Origin: Pteria penguin
Taxonomy: Eukaryota; Mollusca; Bivalvia; Pterioida; Pteriidae
Reading direction: 5' to 3'
DNA: 64,000 bases
NCBI GenBank assembly: GCA_035048485.1
Contig: CM068590.1
Location: 5,022,093 to 5,086,092, forward strand
Part shown: positions 44,715 to 56,703 of the stretch, one piece after another
How positions within the stretch are numbered: position 1 is the stretch's first letter
How the letters are laid out: the number at the start of each line of letters is the position of its first letter
Notes under the pieces: generated by a model
The model's database searches: none
What the model was told of the DNA's origin: nothing
What the model saw: the letters and a program-made list of their open reading frames with translations, nothing else
Position numbers and translations under genes: made by a program

Positions 44715-47700
44715 CTAATTTTACATTTAAAAAATCATCTAAACAGTAGGTGTTTGAACACACCCTCTTTCATACATGTATGTTAATAAAAACATCTTAA
44801 ATTCAAACATGATGAAAGTATAATTTGGCTAAGTACTTTTGAAGGGACCTACCTTATGGAACTTATATCGAACAACTGTTCCCTTAGGTGAAATGAATGG
44901 CTTACGGTGATCTTCTTTACCTTCCTTGAACAACAGAACGGACGGAAGCTGTTTCGACCAAGAACTACAGTCTACATTAAATCTGAAAAGATTAGATAAA
45001 GCAGTCTAAAACAAATTAGGAACAAAGGCATTAATAATTCTTACAAAGAATGCCTTTATACCCTGTTTCCAGGTACGTGCAATTTGAAAATTATTGACAG
45101 AGATTAAATCCGATTTCTTACAGACTGAGTTCTAAATGACTTAATATCAATATGTACTTGACTTCTCATTGCGTTAACACATCTATTCCACATACATTGT
45201 CAAGCACATTTCAGTCAATCACCATACAAAGATGTAAGGTCCAACTTTGAAAATTTTAAGTATAATGATTGTTTAAATCAACAATTGTTTTGATAGATTC
45301 AAAGTTTTAGTTTTAAAATTTGTAAACGAAAATGGGGAAAAGAGCTGGGGTTTTAGTACTGTTTTGAAGGAGGTTAAGACAATAACACAAAAATGCATAA
45401 TTATTTTGTTGACAGTAAAGGTTCAATGGACGAGGAGATAAGTTAGGTTCAAATTTCCAGATTTAAACTTTTGGGTTTGAGTTATCTACATCTATAAAAT
45501 GAATCTAGCATGCATTTTATCGCTTTGATGTTCAAGATATATAATAATTTCTAACTTCATTTGGAAACCACAAAATCATAATGATGTCTTTTAGCATGCC
45601 TCAAAACAGAGTTGTTAATCAAAACGTAAGAAAAATGAAGCTAACCAACAGATTTTGAAACATCAAAAATAATGCAGAAATGCCATAATGCACTTTTTGG
45701 CACCTGACATATTATTTCTCATATTATGTACTGAACAGAAATTCTAATGTACAAAAAGTACAAATTCTTGTCCAAAAAAAATCATAAAGCCATCGTACAA
45801 AAAACACAAATTTTTGTCAAAACAAATGAAAAAAAAACCCCAAAACCCCACATGTCTAATTATATCATTTATTGTATCATGTACAGTAGAGTCAAGGTGT
45901 TTTGTAAATTTTCAAACCCCCACACTGGGCCACATCAGGAGTAAATCAAAGAATTACACAATACACTGTACATTTTACAAAGGTGTGAATGAGCACAGGT
46001 AATTTTCTGTACTGTATAATATTTTATGACTTACTTTTTAGCAGTTTCTGGGTATCTAGAGATGTCTACTTTTCCAAATTTCAAATTGTCTAGATGATAC
46101 CTACACGGATAAAAAGCATTTTACGTTATTATAATACCACATGTTAACACAATTATTCTCTAGGCCATCAAGAAAATACCAACTTGAAGATAGGTCTCTT
46201 CATGTTATCTGTAATATGTAACATTAGAGAGAAAAATCACTAAAATTCCTTCCACATCAAGCAGGATGACTTAAAATGATATGTCAGATTTGGAGGGAAC
46301 ATGAATCAGTTTTGCTGTCCAGTATTACAGCTCTGCAAATAACGCAGAATATCTTTCTTGGTCCTTTCTTAACATCATATAATGTGAATATGAAGAGGTT
46401 TTTACCAAAAAAATCATCACCATTCTAGTGCAGATTATGTGAAAACTAAAACAAATAATTGCATGCCAAGTTTTCTTTTCAATTCATCTCTGTTTCATCT
46501 CTGCATTTAGCATGACAATTCAAGATGCTCACTTCTAGTAAAAGTATTCAAACACATTTTAAAACTGTTTTGCTTTTATTTAGTAATACGTATTAGTTCA
46601 CTTCCTCTCCTTTCATTTATGTAAAATGGCAGTTCAAGATTTGTAGTGGTTAGGAGCAGAGTATAAAATTCACAGGATGCAAACAAATTAGGAAAGGGGG
46701 TTGCAACTGGATAATACCCTTTTTTCTCAAAATAATGTGCCACTCTGAAGAATTCCACTGTCATATCTATGACACTATGAACAAACAAATCATTTGTCTA
46801 AGTTTGTCAGATCTTAGATGATGTCATCACACTAAAAATTACACCTTGTGAAGGTTTCTTTTGAACAGAATTTATCTGATCATAACCTTTTGAGCACTTG
46901 TACTTACTCTGCAGATATTTCTGAGAACACTGGTGCAAAATTTACACAGGCAGGTGACCATGAAGCATAGAAGGCAACAACCCAAACAATTCTCTTGTCT
47001 CTCTCTAACTCCTCCTAAAACATAATTTTACCATCATTGACATTATTAAATATTAAACATACAGAAATCAAAACAGAAAACTTTGTTCTACATGATTTTT
47101 TTGAAACAATGTAAAAACTAGTAAGTAAATTCTTTTTTATTCAAATCTATGTGCATGAACAAATTAATTGATATACCTTTAAGCTTATATATAAACATAT
47201 GTATATCACCCATTTATAAAGTGCAAAAAAATAAAACTCAAGTCAATTTTGTAGGTGTGCATCACACAAACAAAGGATGTGATTTGATCTAATAACTATT
47301 TTCTCTTGATCAAAACGATACCAGCGTAAAATGTTCATTTGATTGTGACTGCTGCACTTTCAAGATGCAATGGAAGTTAACTGACCATGAAATGAATAGG
47401 TATCTGTCCTTTATATTCTGTCATTCTGCACATTATAGATAGGATAGAAACTTCTTCTTGAGATTTAATGGAGGGAGGGGGGTGCAGGTAATGGAGAGGG
47501 GAGAGTGCGCATTGTACCCAAGTAAATATCAAACATAGTATTGGCTTGATCTCCATTTTATCTTATGTTATTGTACATAGATTGAGCTTTTCAAGTCTCA
47601 GAAAACCGTCATTTTATACAATCAAAATGTTGTACAGTCAAACCTGTCTATTAAGGTCAGCTAAGGGAAGAGTCAAAAGTGGCCTTTATAGACAGGTGAC

Positions 47701-50700
47701 CTTTATACAGAGGTCTTTTATTTAGGAAAACATAGATTTTGGGAATTTAAAATGTGACCTTTTTAGACAGGTGACCTCTTAATAGAGGTGGCCGCTAAGA
47801 CAGGTTTTACTGTATAATCAAAAGACAGCTTGTATTATAAATATGTGTGTTCAAAATTACATGTATATACATGTACATGTATTCAATCAGTGCACCATAT
47901 ACTCTTTTCGATGATTTCTATTCAGTGATGCTCAAGGCCAAAATTGTAGAAATGAAAGTATATATATATTTCAAGAGCAAACTAATTACCAATCTGATCT
48001 AAAGGAAAGAGCTAAATAACCTATCCAAGAACAGGATATACGAATAAGAGATACTCCAAGGTTTTAGGAAAAATGTATAAAATTTTGGTCACAGTAAGTA
48101 AGAAGGATTTATTTCCAGTCAGCACAGAAATACGAAGAACTGGATGTTTGATACCCTTTGATTTTAACATCACACAAGAAGTTAATCATCTGTATGGTGG
48201 AATCCCATTGTTAAATGGTACAGAAAACCTTAATAATGAGAAAAAAGCATGTAACCAAATTGAATGTTTTAGTTTATGTCCGTTTAGTATAAATAATTGT
48301 TTAAACACTGTTTATGGTTTCAACCACAGTTGAGCAGTGATGAGAAGGACCCACTGCTCCTTGGCCAGTACATTAATCTTACCACTTATCATCAACTGGG
48401 ATGTAAACCTAGACTTGAAAGAAGTGAGAAGACACTGTGAGTTCAAATGTAGTGTGGAAACCAAAATAGCCAAATCTAAATATAGCTGGTGCATCGATAT
48501 ACAATTCCACGTACCCAACCAGGCTTCCGAAAGTGGTGGGTGGCTTCAAGGAGTTTAAGAGTGGTGCCAAAACCCACATGGCCAGATTTTTTTTCGCAGT
48601 TGCTGAAACACTAATAAACTAAGGACCTAACCCAGATTTGTAAGGAGAGTTCCAGTACTGCACTGGGCCACTGCAGTGTACTGTACTGTAGATATATATA
48701 TGACACATAAGATACAGGAGCTGTAAAGATATACCTGTAAATTATCGTCTCTGAAGTATGTGATGTACTCTGGTCCCTGATACACTGGCTTGGGTAAAAT
48801 GATCATGTGTACTGAAAGTAAACATTACAAAAGAACCATCATGAGCTTATGCCATCATGTGTACTGAAAATAAACATTCCAAAGATCCATAATAAGCTTA
48901 TGCCATTACATGTATTGGAAATATTTGTTTTATGAAAAGATAAGAAGTCCTTCCAAGGGAAGTATTGTTATGGATGCTAATGCAAGGTGGGACATCGTTC
49001 AGAATGAAAGGGTATGATACTTTAAGTTATTTTGTAAACAGTAGGTTAGGGATAGAACTGCTGACCAATGGCTATTTACAAAAACAAAACAAGGCATAAA
49101 TCAGGTCAGTACTGGACTGTCGCTAACCAATGGCTACTTACATAAACCTAACAAAGCATAAGTCAGGGTCAGTACTGGACTTTTGCTGACAAAAGGTTAC
49201 TTACATAAACATACATGTAACAAGTCATAAGTCAGGGTCAGTACTGGACTGTTGCTGACCAGTGGCTACTTACATAAACATAACAAGACAAACATCAAGG
49301 TCAGTACTGGACTGTTGCTGACCAATGGCTACTTACATAAACATAGCAAGGCATATGTCAAGGCCAGCACTGGACTGTTGGTGTAGAAGAGATAGGTACT
49401 GAGAACTTTGGAGAATAAGCAGGCCGTCTCCAGGTAGTCTGTGTAAGTAGCTACAAAGAAATAATTACATCCTATCAAAGATACTAGTTATATTAAGGCC
49501 ATAATAAAAAAAAAAGCTAAATTCTCATCCAACTTTTCAAAAAAATTGGAGTGGAAGGGCGGGTGAATTTACTTTTAATTTTTTGTTTTCCTCTATAACG
49601 CAAAAATGAATTAAGATATTGAGTATGATTAAATTGACCTGGCAAACACTAAATAAAAACATAAGCTTTCGTAGTTTTATTTGACTTCATGTCAGTTTAA
49701 CAATAACACAAAATCACAAATTCTACAAATTTAACCAAAATCTTGAATATCTATAATGGAAACGGACAAGCTTAGACACACAGTATTTCCAGTCGCCTGT
49801 ATAATTTTCAAAATATAAATTGAAAAAAAAAAAAAAGATCAGGCAAGTGTGAAAAATTGGGGCAGGTAAAGTAAAAATCTAGGATTTTTTTTTATTATGG
49901 CCTAATATATATGTACATGCAATAAGCTTGGTGTGACGTAATAAACTTCAATTAAACAATATAAAAAAATAAAACATACACAAACAAGCTCCAATTTGTA
50001 TATCTATGCTGATATAATCTTCCTTTTATTGAAAAACAGAGTAAAATGCTCAAGAATTATAATTTTTAGTTTAGCATATTGTAAAAATGATTTACAATAG
50101 TTGAAATTGCTAAATGGTGAAAACTGAATCACAGTGTTCCTGTTGTAGAAGATCAGAATTGATATTGAATTAACTTACTTTGCTTTCTGTTCTTTATTAC
50201 AACAATACATCCCAGGAAGGTCAACATTTCCCATTCTTTCTGAAAAATGTAACTTTAATTATATATTTAATAATCTTTACCACCTTATGTATGTAGCACT
50301 ATCCTATTTAATTTATCTTCTTAGGGCTTACTCTGCTTTTGTCATTTTGTCATTTTAATGGTATTTTGTCATGATTGATTATTGTTTTACGTCACTTCAT
50401 GATTATTTCCATATATGGTGACTGCATCTGTCTGATGCGTTGCATAGAAATTTGACCTTTGCAACGGACCCACCTGAAGACGTGAGGGATCTTTTAGTGC
50501 AACGACTACCATGACACGGGACTTCATTTATTACTGTCTCATACGAAAGACAGAACACCGAAGCGCCCTGGGCGGGAGTTGAACCTGGGACCTCATGGTC
50601 ATGAGTCAGGCATTTATGGGTTCAACTACGAATTCGTACTTCACATAACTTTCGATGAATTTCCATCTTAAGTTTACACTTATCATGTTTAGCGAAACGC

Positions 50701-52268
50701 ATTTTCATTGCATCACGAGTTGCACTTACAAGTTCAACTATGTTAACGGGCATGACAGGTTCACTTATGAATGGTAATGAAACGGGATACCGATACTGAT
50801 GAAAGGCAAAAATCAAAATACTGACCTACCGACCCTATTTTTTCCAAGGGTGAAAGTGGAAACACACATTTATTTTATTTTTGGCCTAATATGCACCAAT
50901 TTTGAAAACAAGAAGCATCTTTGTGTTACATCATTTACCCTTTCCTTGGGAAAAGGCTTCAAAAATTGTGATAAAATTTTGGGTTCTGGTGATGGTCCTG
51001 CTCATTAATATTTTTAAACCAATTACATCGAAATTCTGAATGAACAAATAATAATGGGGTGTTGTTTGTTTCCGTTTCCAAAGTTGAAAACCTCTGGTAG
51101 GGGAGGAGTGTAACAACAAGTATTCTTCTTCTTCTTCCAGTAAAGTGAAGGGCCGCTTGTGCGGCATCATCTCACTATGATAAAAACATGTGTGTGAGGG
51201 GGAGTCCACGTCAGTATTTACAATTTAAGAAAACTGCTAAAATATGTGCTGTAGGTCTTGTGGCACTGTGAAAAACTGGATCCTGGGTTTTAAGATCTCG
51301 AAAGACTCTGCTTCTGTGAACTGTGTTGGCAGATGGTTCCAAAGCTGATGGTGGAGGGAAAGGAGGACTCTTTGTAGATGGTGGTTTGGCTGTATGGGAT
51401 CCTATACCTATGTCCTTTTGAGGCTGCTCCTATCTTGGTGAATTGAGGAGGCATTGGGATGGCAACTAAGCAGTGGACAATGCGGTACATCATAGTGGCT
51501 TTGGCTCTAATTCTTCGTTGTCGCAGACTTTCTCATTTGAGCCGGTCCATCATGGATATGACACTACTGTTGGGATTGTAGTTGTTGGTGGTGAATCTTG
51601 CTGCTCTTCGTTGTACTGCTTCGATCTTGTTGATGTTCTACTTTGTATGAAGGTCCCAGACTCTAGATGCATATTCTACCTGGGGTCTGATGAAGGTCTT
51701 GTAGCATCTGTCCTTGATGGTTATTGGACGTGAAGACAGGTTACTTCGTAAAATGCTGTGGTATTGGCCGTGATAGCTCCAAGGTGAGGGCATCATCCTT
51801 GATAGCGGAAGGTTCTAGGTTCTATTTCCAGCCACATCTTTTTCTCCTGCCTATTGTACAGTATAAAAACAGGGCAGGTTGCGAAGTGGGTTGACAACAT
51901 TTACTAAGAGGGCAAAACATTAGACAATGTGATTGTGAAGGACATACAATCTTGAATCATATTTATTTCACATAAAACCGAAAACTTAACACCTGAAAAT
52001 ACATCTTCTAAATGATAAATACTTCAAACATGATAAAATATGAAGAACTACACTAGCTGGAGAAATTTCAGCAAACATAAGAACATATGGCTCCCAGTCT
52101 TGCATGTCTTACCAACTCAATGAAACAGTCGTCAAACAGGGCGCTACAGATAGGTTTTGTGACCTTCAACGCATAGAACGACACGGCTAAAATGATATTT
52201 GTAACCAAATGTAGACTAATTCCCCGTTTTCTTAAATCTTTCAACAGAATCGTTGGATCCAATGCCAT
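44652..52268 (-). CDS. TMX2: Thioredoxin-related transmembrane protein 2
   Basis: Eight exons on the minus strand: 52113-52268, 50179-50239, 49337-49450, 48735-48811, 46908-47014, 46035-46100, 44853-44982, and tentatively 44652-44714. Phases agree at every join, giving about 257 residues (vertebrate TMX2 about 296). TMX2 is an ER/mitochondria-contact membrane protein with a lumenal or cytosolic thioredoxin-like fold and roles in redox and calcium control. Recognised segments are an N-terminal hydrophobic helix (LHLVTNIILAVSFYALKV), the second helix WEMLTFLGCIVVIKN, the GPEYITYF motif, and the thioredoxin-like segment EELERDKRIVWVVAFYASWS with SPAC in place of CxxC, as in other TMX2 proteins that have SxxC. 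The KFGKVDISRYP and QLPSVLLFKEGKE blocks also match. The C-terminus is unsure: the usual KKxx-type ER retrieval end is not seen. Confidence 0.85.
44853..44982 (-). CDS. TMX2: TMX2 exon 7
   Basis: Acceptor AATCTTTTCAG, donor CATAAG|GTAGGT, phase 0. Encodes SKQLPSVLLFKEGKEDHRKP and the cis-Pro region of the fold. Confidence 0.92.
45000..46030. other. TMX2: TMX2 intron 6, nothing further recognised
   Basis: AT-rich, with short chance ORFs only. Confidence 0.6.
46035..46100 (-). CDS. TMX2: TMX2 exon 6
   Basis: Acceptor ATCCGTGTAG, donor TAAAAA|GTAAGT. Encodes YHLDNLKFGKVDISRYPETA. Confidence 0.9.
46908..47014 (-). CDS. TMX2: TMX2 exon 5 (thioredoxin-like active-site segment)
   Basis: Acceptor TATGTTTTAG, donor GCAGA|GTAAGT. 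Encodes EELERDKRIVWVVAFYASWS followed by PACVNFAPVFSEISA; the active-site motif is SPAC. Confidence 0.92.
47635..47815. mobile_element. MITE with 16-bp inverted ends in a TMX2 intron
   Basis: Ends ACAGTCAAACCTGTCT (47635-47650) and AGACAGGTTTTACTGT (47799-47814) are inverted. The interior has GTGACCTTTATACAGAGGTC-type units. Relatives lie at 27480-27710 and 40361-40525. The remaining intron DNA (47020-48730) shows no gene; the 86-codon plus frame at 48073-48333 has no recognisable domain. Confidence 0.75.
48735..48811 (-). CDS. TMX2: TMX2 exon 4
   Basis: Acceptor TACTTTCAG, donor TTACAG|GTATAT. Encodes LPKPVYQGPEYITYFRDD. Confidence 0.9.
49060..49400. repeat. 63-bp tandem repeat of the TMX2 exon 3 end and its donor
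   Basis: Units CAGTACTGGACTGTTGCTGA ... GGCTACTTACATAAACATAA repeat at spacings of about 62-69, with ACTTACATA at 49136, 49199, 49268 and 49331 and a decayed unit at 49074. On the minus strand each unit reads exon end plus GTAAGT donor. The exon-proximal unit is the coding one. Confidence 0.88.
49337..49450 (-). CDS. TMX2: TMX2 exon 3
   Basis: Acceptor TTCTTTGTAG, donor TTTAT|GTAAGT. Encodes YLETACLFSKVLSTYLFY and a further hydrophobic stretch. Its last 60 or so bases with the donor are tandemly repeated in the following intron. Confidence 0.9.
50179..50239 (-). CDS. TMX2: TMX2 exon 2
   Basis: Acceptor TTTTTCAG, donor CAAA|GTAAGT. KEWEMLTFLGCIVVIKNRKQ matches the second hydrophobic region of TMX2. 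Confidence 0.9.
50365..50612 (-). mobile_element. tRNA-derived SINE, minus strand
   Basis: Complement of the 7760-8030 family: tail complement TTGTTTTACGTCACTTCATG, body GTGAGGGATCTTTTAGTGCA, GTCTCATACGAAAGACAGAA, and box B complement GGAGTTGAACCTGGGA. Located in TMX2 intron 1. Confidence 0.8.
51285..51795 (-). mobile_element. 3' part of a non-LTR (LINE) reverse transcriptase, inactivated
   Basis: On the minus strand the frame reads LSSRPITIKDRCYKTFIRPQ, VEYASRVWDLHT, IEAVQRRAARFTTNNYNPNS and SVISMMDRLK, typical of the thumb/C-terminal region of CR1/Jockey-like LINEs. Two in-frame stops (after DLHTK and DRLK) and a frameshift before the final LWNHLPTQFTEAESFEIL block show it is dead. Located in TMX2 intron 1. 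Confidence 0.8.
52113..52268 (-). CDS. TMX2: TMX2 exon 1 (start codon, first membrane helix)
   Basis: ATG at 52266-52268; donor TTG|GTAAGA at 52113/52112, phase 0. 52 codons starting MALDPTILLKDLRKRG. Confidence 0.75.
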
Positions 52269-52571
52269 CCTGACGGACCGACGCCGTAAACGAACAGAAG
52301 TGAAAGCTGTCAAATAGGCGATAAATCACATGTAGTATTGAAATCTAGTCGATAACAGATGTATCAGACAATTCATGCACTCGATAAGTCGTACTTGAGT
52401 CAGGTCGTACAAAAACGAGGCAAGTTGAGATGATAATTTTCTATTTATTTGTCAATAGTGGTGCAGAGCAATAAATGTGGGCACATTTGGGTACAATTTT
52501 CCATAGATTTTCATATATTACTGTGCTTTGTTATCCTATAATCATAAATAGGTCCTTTCATGTTAACACGA

Positions 52572-52635
52572 ACGGGTAATAGGTCGATCCGGCCCCACTG
52601 GTCGATTCGGCCCCAGTCGATCCGACCCCAGTTTA
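52572..52635. repeat. Short CGATCCGGCCCCAGT repeat, 3-4 units
   Basis: About 15-bp units GGTCGATCCGGCCCC / GTCGATTCGGCCCCA / GTCGATCCGACCCCA. Confidence 0.75.
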
Positions 52636-52639
52636 AGAT

Positions 52640-53140
52640 ATCGAGTAATGAAAGACATCTATTGCTATTTCGCCAAGATTCCTCTAACTTTGAATGTGAT
52701 CCGGCCTCCACTTACATTGTTTACCGTTTTCACAAACATAATTTATCTAATCTTCTTTTTGTCAGTCTGATCACAAGCCTCAATCAGTCCCGCGCCATAA
52801 ACTGAGAATATACTCAAGTCAAATATTTCATCTTAATTCATAATACTAGTGTCCTTTTGATGTTGGAAATATGATCAGATACGATCTCTTAGTTAAAGTT
52901 TCCGGAGAAAAAGTAAAATTAAAAAAAAAAAGACATAAATCATTGGTTGTGTTTTAGATACATGTCTGAGTGGTGCATAGAGGGCTTGAATTCAGCCTAA
53001 GATTCCGCTAAAAAGTTTCCGTCGTTTTTGTTGTTATTGTAAAATAAATCATATTCCATCTAAAGCATGTTTACACCCCTCACTGAATATTCATTTTGAG
53101 GTAGACCACCGTGTGATAAAAATCTTTGGACCTTCACCCA
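52640..53140. other. Intergenic, no gene recognised
   Basis: Lies upstream of TMX2. Nothing more than short frames is seen. Confidence 0.5.
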
Positions 53141-53141
53141 G

Positions 53142-53572
53142 GTATATGTGCTGCTGCTGCTGTTGATAGTTGTGATGATGATGATGATGATGATGATGAT
53201 AATTATGATGATGATGATGATATAGTTGTTATGATGATGATGATGATTAATGTGATGATGATGATGATGATATAGTGGTTATGATGATTGTGATGATGAT
53301 GATGATGATATAGTTGTTATGATGATGCTGATAATGATGATGATGATGATAATGATGATAATGATGATGATGATGATGATGATATAGTTGTTATGATGAT
53401 GATGATGATGATTGTGATGATGATGATGGTGATATAGTGGTTATGATGATTGTGATGATGATGATGATATAGTTGTTATGATGATGATGATAATGATGAT
53501 GATGATGATAATAATGATGATGATGATGATGATGATGATGATATAGTTGTTATGATGATGATGATGATTAAC
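53142..53572. repeat. (GAT)n microsatellite with higher-order units
   Basis: GAT runs interrupted by TATAGTTGTTAT or TATAGTGGTTAT and by ATTGTGATG, giving longer units of about 55-90 bp that are themselves repeated about seven times. Confidence 0.95.
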
Positions 53573-53574
53573 CT

Positions 53575-55120
53575 TGGTTGTTTTAACTACTAATTTTGGT
53601 TTTTATATTACCGCCAGACCAATGCTCCATTCCCCTACCCCGCCCATCCCTTTCCAATGTTTCTATGCCTATGAATCAATATAAGCTTTCTGGAAATTGT
53701 ATTTAATCGTGAGAACTTTTGCAGAATCTAAAATTCACAACAGTGTTTTACATTATTAATGAGCGTTGTGAACCGTTGATTAAGTTTAGCGAATTGATAT
53801 TTTACTAGTTATATGTACAGCGATATAACTAATTTTTACTTTCACTTTCATTTTATCGCCAGTGACATGACAGCACGTTTTGTTTTAAATGAATAACGGG
53901 TAGGCCTATACAGATTTTTTCCGCTGTTGATTAAATTTGTAAGTATATGTACATATTACTGTTAACACTGTTATTGAATTACTTTAAGTAATATCCTTTA
54001 TAGAACTTTATTAGATTAATACAGACTATTTTGATTATATCCAGTTTACAAATGATTCAGTATCCAGCCTCCAGGTATCAGCCAATCAGGAGTATGAACC
54101 TGATGTTATTAGTAATTAAGACTTAAATCATTCAACATTTCTTACTTATAAGTTACTTCAAGGAAAATTCTGAGGAGGTGCGGAGCTGTCAACAGGGAGA
54201 AAAATTTGCACTCGCACACTCGTATTGGCGACTGAAAGCTACCTGTAGCAACCAAAAATCATCTACATCATCATGCCGCCCACATGGCGAGTTACAAAAT
54301 CTGGACAGTTTTTGTATAGGGTTTAGCAAGGTCTGAATCAAGTGGTTAAAATCTGAGAAACAGGCAAATGTTTTTGGTACTAATATTCTTCAGTGCTTGT
54401 TCTTTCTTTTTGTTTACATTTTCTTTTACATCAGTATTTTTTATGTTTACTTTCATTTTCATGTTCACATTCTCAAAATTATGATTTTGTTATTTTCGAA
54501 CCCTGCACTTCATGTATAAATGTGGCGCTACATAATCAGGGTTAAAATGATACAAGATATTTATGGAAAGAGACTAGGAATTCAGAGAAAGAGAAAAACA
54601 ATCAGACTAAAACTACAGTAAATGAGTGAGTCAGTAAATAAAATTGAGAATGTACATTGTAAGACAGTCAATATAGAGTGATATGGAAGAAGGATGAATC
54701 AGGAATCAGTGTTTAGAAGATTGCTGGAAACAGATAGTGAAAGAATTTTGAAATTAAATGAAAAGAATAATAAAGAAATGAAATAAATTCTCTATTTTTT
54801 TTTTTTTTGTATGGGCCCCTAAAATTGTACGTAGGCCCCTGAATTTTGTAAGTTAGGGGCCCACATTGCTCCTGAAGTATTTCTAAAAATTTTACTCCCA
54901 GGAGCTGTACTTTGGCGATGACTGACAGTGTGTCACAATTTGTTGCTGGCACAGGTTCTAGGTACATGTATCACTGCTAAACCCCCCTTAACCACTCACT
55001 CTTGTCCCTTTCCTCCTCTGTCTTTAAGAAAAAAACAAAACCAGAAACAAAATCCACACACACAAAAGCAGACACTTTCTTGTACATGTATACAGTAATT
55101 GTCTGGTGCAGGTTATAACT
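53575..55120. other. Intergenic, no gene recognised
   Basis: AT-rich. 54785-54810 has a T run and GGCCCCTAAAATTGTACGTA; the adjoining inverse-like TAGGGGCCCAC near 54855 may be a decayed repeat. Confidence 0.45.
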
Positions 55121-55124
55121 ATAT

Positions 55125-56055
55125 AATACTCTTAGACATTGATTTATAAGTCTGTAGTAGAAGAATTTACATGTGGAATACTTAAGTCCTATCTCATATG
55201 GTTCTAAAGATATAAACTAGGTTAAAGTTTTGAGATTAAGGTCACAAGGTCAAAAGATATGACACCACATGAAAGGTCGATGTTGTCATCTCATAGTCTT
55301 AGACAAAGATTTATAAGTCTGTAGTAGGAGGATTGACGAGTGAAATATCAAAGTCTAATCTCTAACGATTCAAAAGATATAGGCCAGTTTGATGTTTTTG
55401 AGGTTAAAGTCACAAGGTTAAAAGATATGACTCCAATGAAAGCTCTGGTCATAAGAAATAGATCTGTAAGTGAATATCAAAGTTCTAGCTCAAACAATTC
55501 AAAAGGTATAGCCCAGATTAAAGTTTTTGAAAAGTAGGTCAAAATCCCAGGTCAAGGTCAAAAGAACAAAGGTGATGGCACCAAGTGAAATCTCTGATCA
55601 TGAGAAATCTACTTGTGAAATATCCAAGTCCTATCTCAAAGTTATAGCCCAGGTTAAAGTTTTGCAGACCCTGGATGCGGAGAGCAGACACCTAAGATGA
55701 AATAAAAATATTGAAAATATTTGATTATTCTAAAATAGGCTTTTTAAAGACAATTATCACTGTCTTTAACAACCATCTTTACCTTTATCTGTTCTTTACC
55801 ACTAATTGTCTGTAAAACATCAACCAGTATGAATAGATTAAATAGCTAAAGCTTTTTGTAAGTAGAACAGTCTTCATGGTCAATAACAAAAATTTTGAAA
55901 CGTAATGAAAGGTTTTGTCACAAAGAATACACACATGAAATATTTAAGCCCTGTCTCCAATGGTTTTAAAGTTATGATCCAGGTTAAAGTTTTTGTCTAC
56001 GGACAACAACGACGACGACAACGCCAAGGGTATGATAAAACTCTCAGTACATTCG
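55125..56055. repeat. Degenerate repeat of about 150-180 bp, 4-5 copies
   Basis: Units contain AAGATTTATAAGTCTGTAG, AATATCAAAGTC-type blocks, AAAAGATATAGGCCAG and GGTTAAAGTTTTTG. The right end, GACGACGACAACGCCAAGGG (56010-56029), resembles ends of common dispersed bivalve repeats. Confidence 0.65.
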
Positions 56056-56235
56056 TCCCAGAAAGCTAATATGGCCACGACCCTTGCAGGTGCTGCCACC
56101 ATTTAAATGAGATTATCTTGGTGTGTAGTTACACAATACACATGTAAATGAAGATTTGGCTATTTCATAAAGTTCTCTACTCTTTCAGATCAATGGTACC
56201 TACATTCCATAGAGTTGATGAAAAAACATGACATT

Positions 56236-56703
56236 ATGGCTACAAAAGAGCCTGACCTCTACGCACTTCTAGAAAGTGACCCACAGTCCTCAACATCCGT
56301 CCTGAAGAAAAACTATCAGAGGTTGATTTTGCAATGCCATCCAGACAAACAGGCAAGCATAGAGACTATTGATACTGAAGTCAGTAAAGACCAGATAGAA
56401 GAGACTAATGAGTCGTTTGTCAGATTGACCAGAGCATGGAATGTACTGAAAGATCCACATCAGCGTCAACAATATGACTCCAGACGTAAGCAAGACCAGC
56501 TAAATCAGGTCTGTCCCGTACAAGATGAAGTCTATTTCTCAGAATTTACCCAGGCCAGTTGCGAGGTGTCAAGTTTACCGTTCTTCACATTGGACTGTAG
56601 GTGTGGCGGACAGTATTTCCTTCATGAAGACAAAGTGAAAGTAAAAGTGGACATTGCTTATTGTGATACATGTTCTCTGTGTGTAGAGGTGATCTATGAT
56701 TGA
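56236..56703 (+). CDS. DNAJC24: DPH4, J-domain protein of diphthamide synthesis
   Basis: 155 residues. DPH4 is a J-domain co-chaperone acting with DPH1-DPH3 in the first step of diphthamide formation on elongation factor 2. The J-domain spans residues about 7-82 with the HPD motif at 35-37 (QCHPDKQAS). The C-terminal CSL-type zinc finger has C121 and C123 (CRCGG) and C143 and C146 (CDTCSLCVEV). The length is close to the human protein (149). I chose the ATG at 56236, with ATTATGGCT context; an in-frame ATG at 56218 would add six residues. An acceptor (CTCTTTCAG, ending 56188) shows that a non-coding 5' exon lies upstream. The whole coding region is in one exon. The stop codon region is tandemly repeated downstream. 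Confidence 0.92.
   Translation: MATKEPDLYALLESDPQSSTSVLKKNYQRLILQCHPDKQASIETIDTEVSKDQIEETNESFVRLTRAWNVLKDPHQRQQYDSRRKQDQLNQVCPVQDEVYFSEFTQASCEVSSLPFFTLDCRCGGQYFLHEDKVKVKVDIAYCDTCSLCVEVIYD

Noticed and set aside
48073..48333. 86-codon plus frame within a TMX2 intron
   Set aside because: No domain, splice context or similarity recognised; compatible with chance in AT-rich DNA.
51473..51733. 86-codon plus frame
   Set aside because: It is antisense to the LINE reverse transcriptase remnant, whose motifs read on the minus strand.
53142..53572. Regulatory meaning of the GAT array
   Set aside because: A plain microsatellite with interruptions; nothing ties it to the neighbouring genes.
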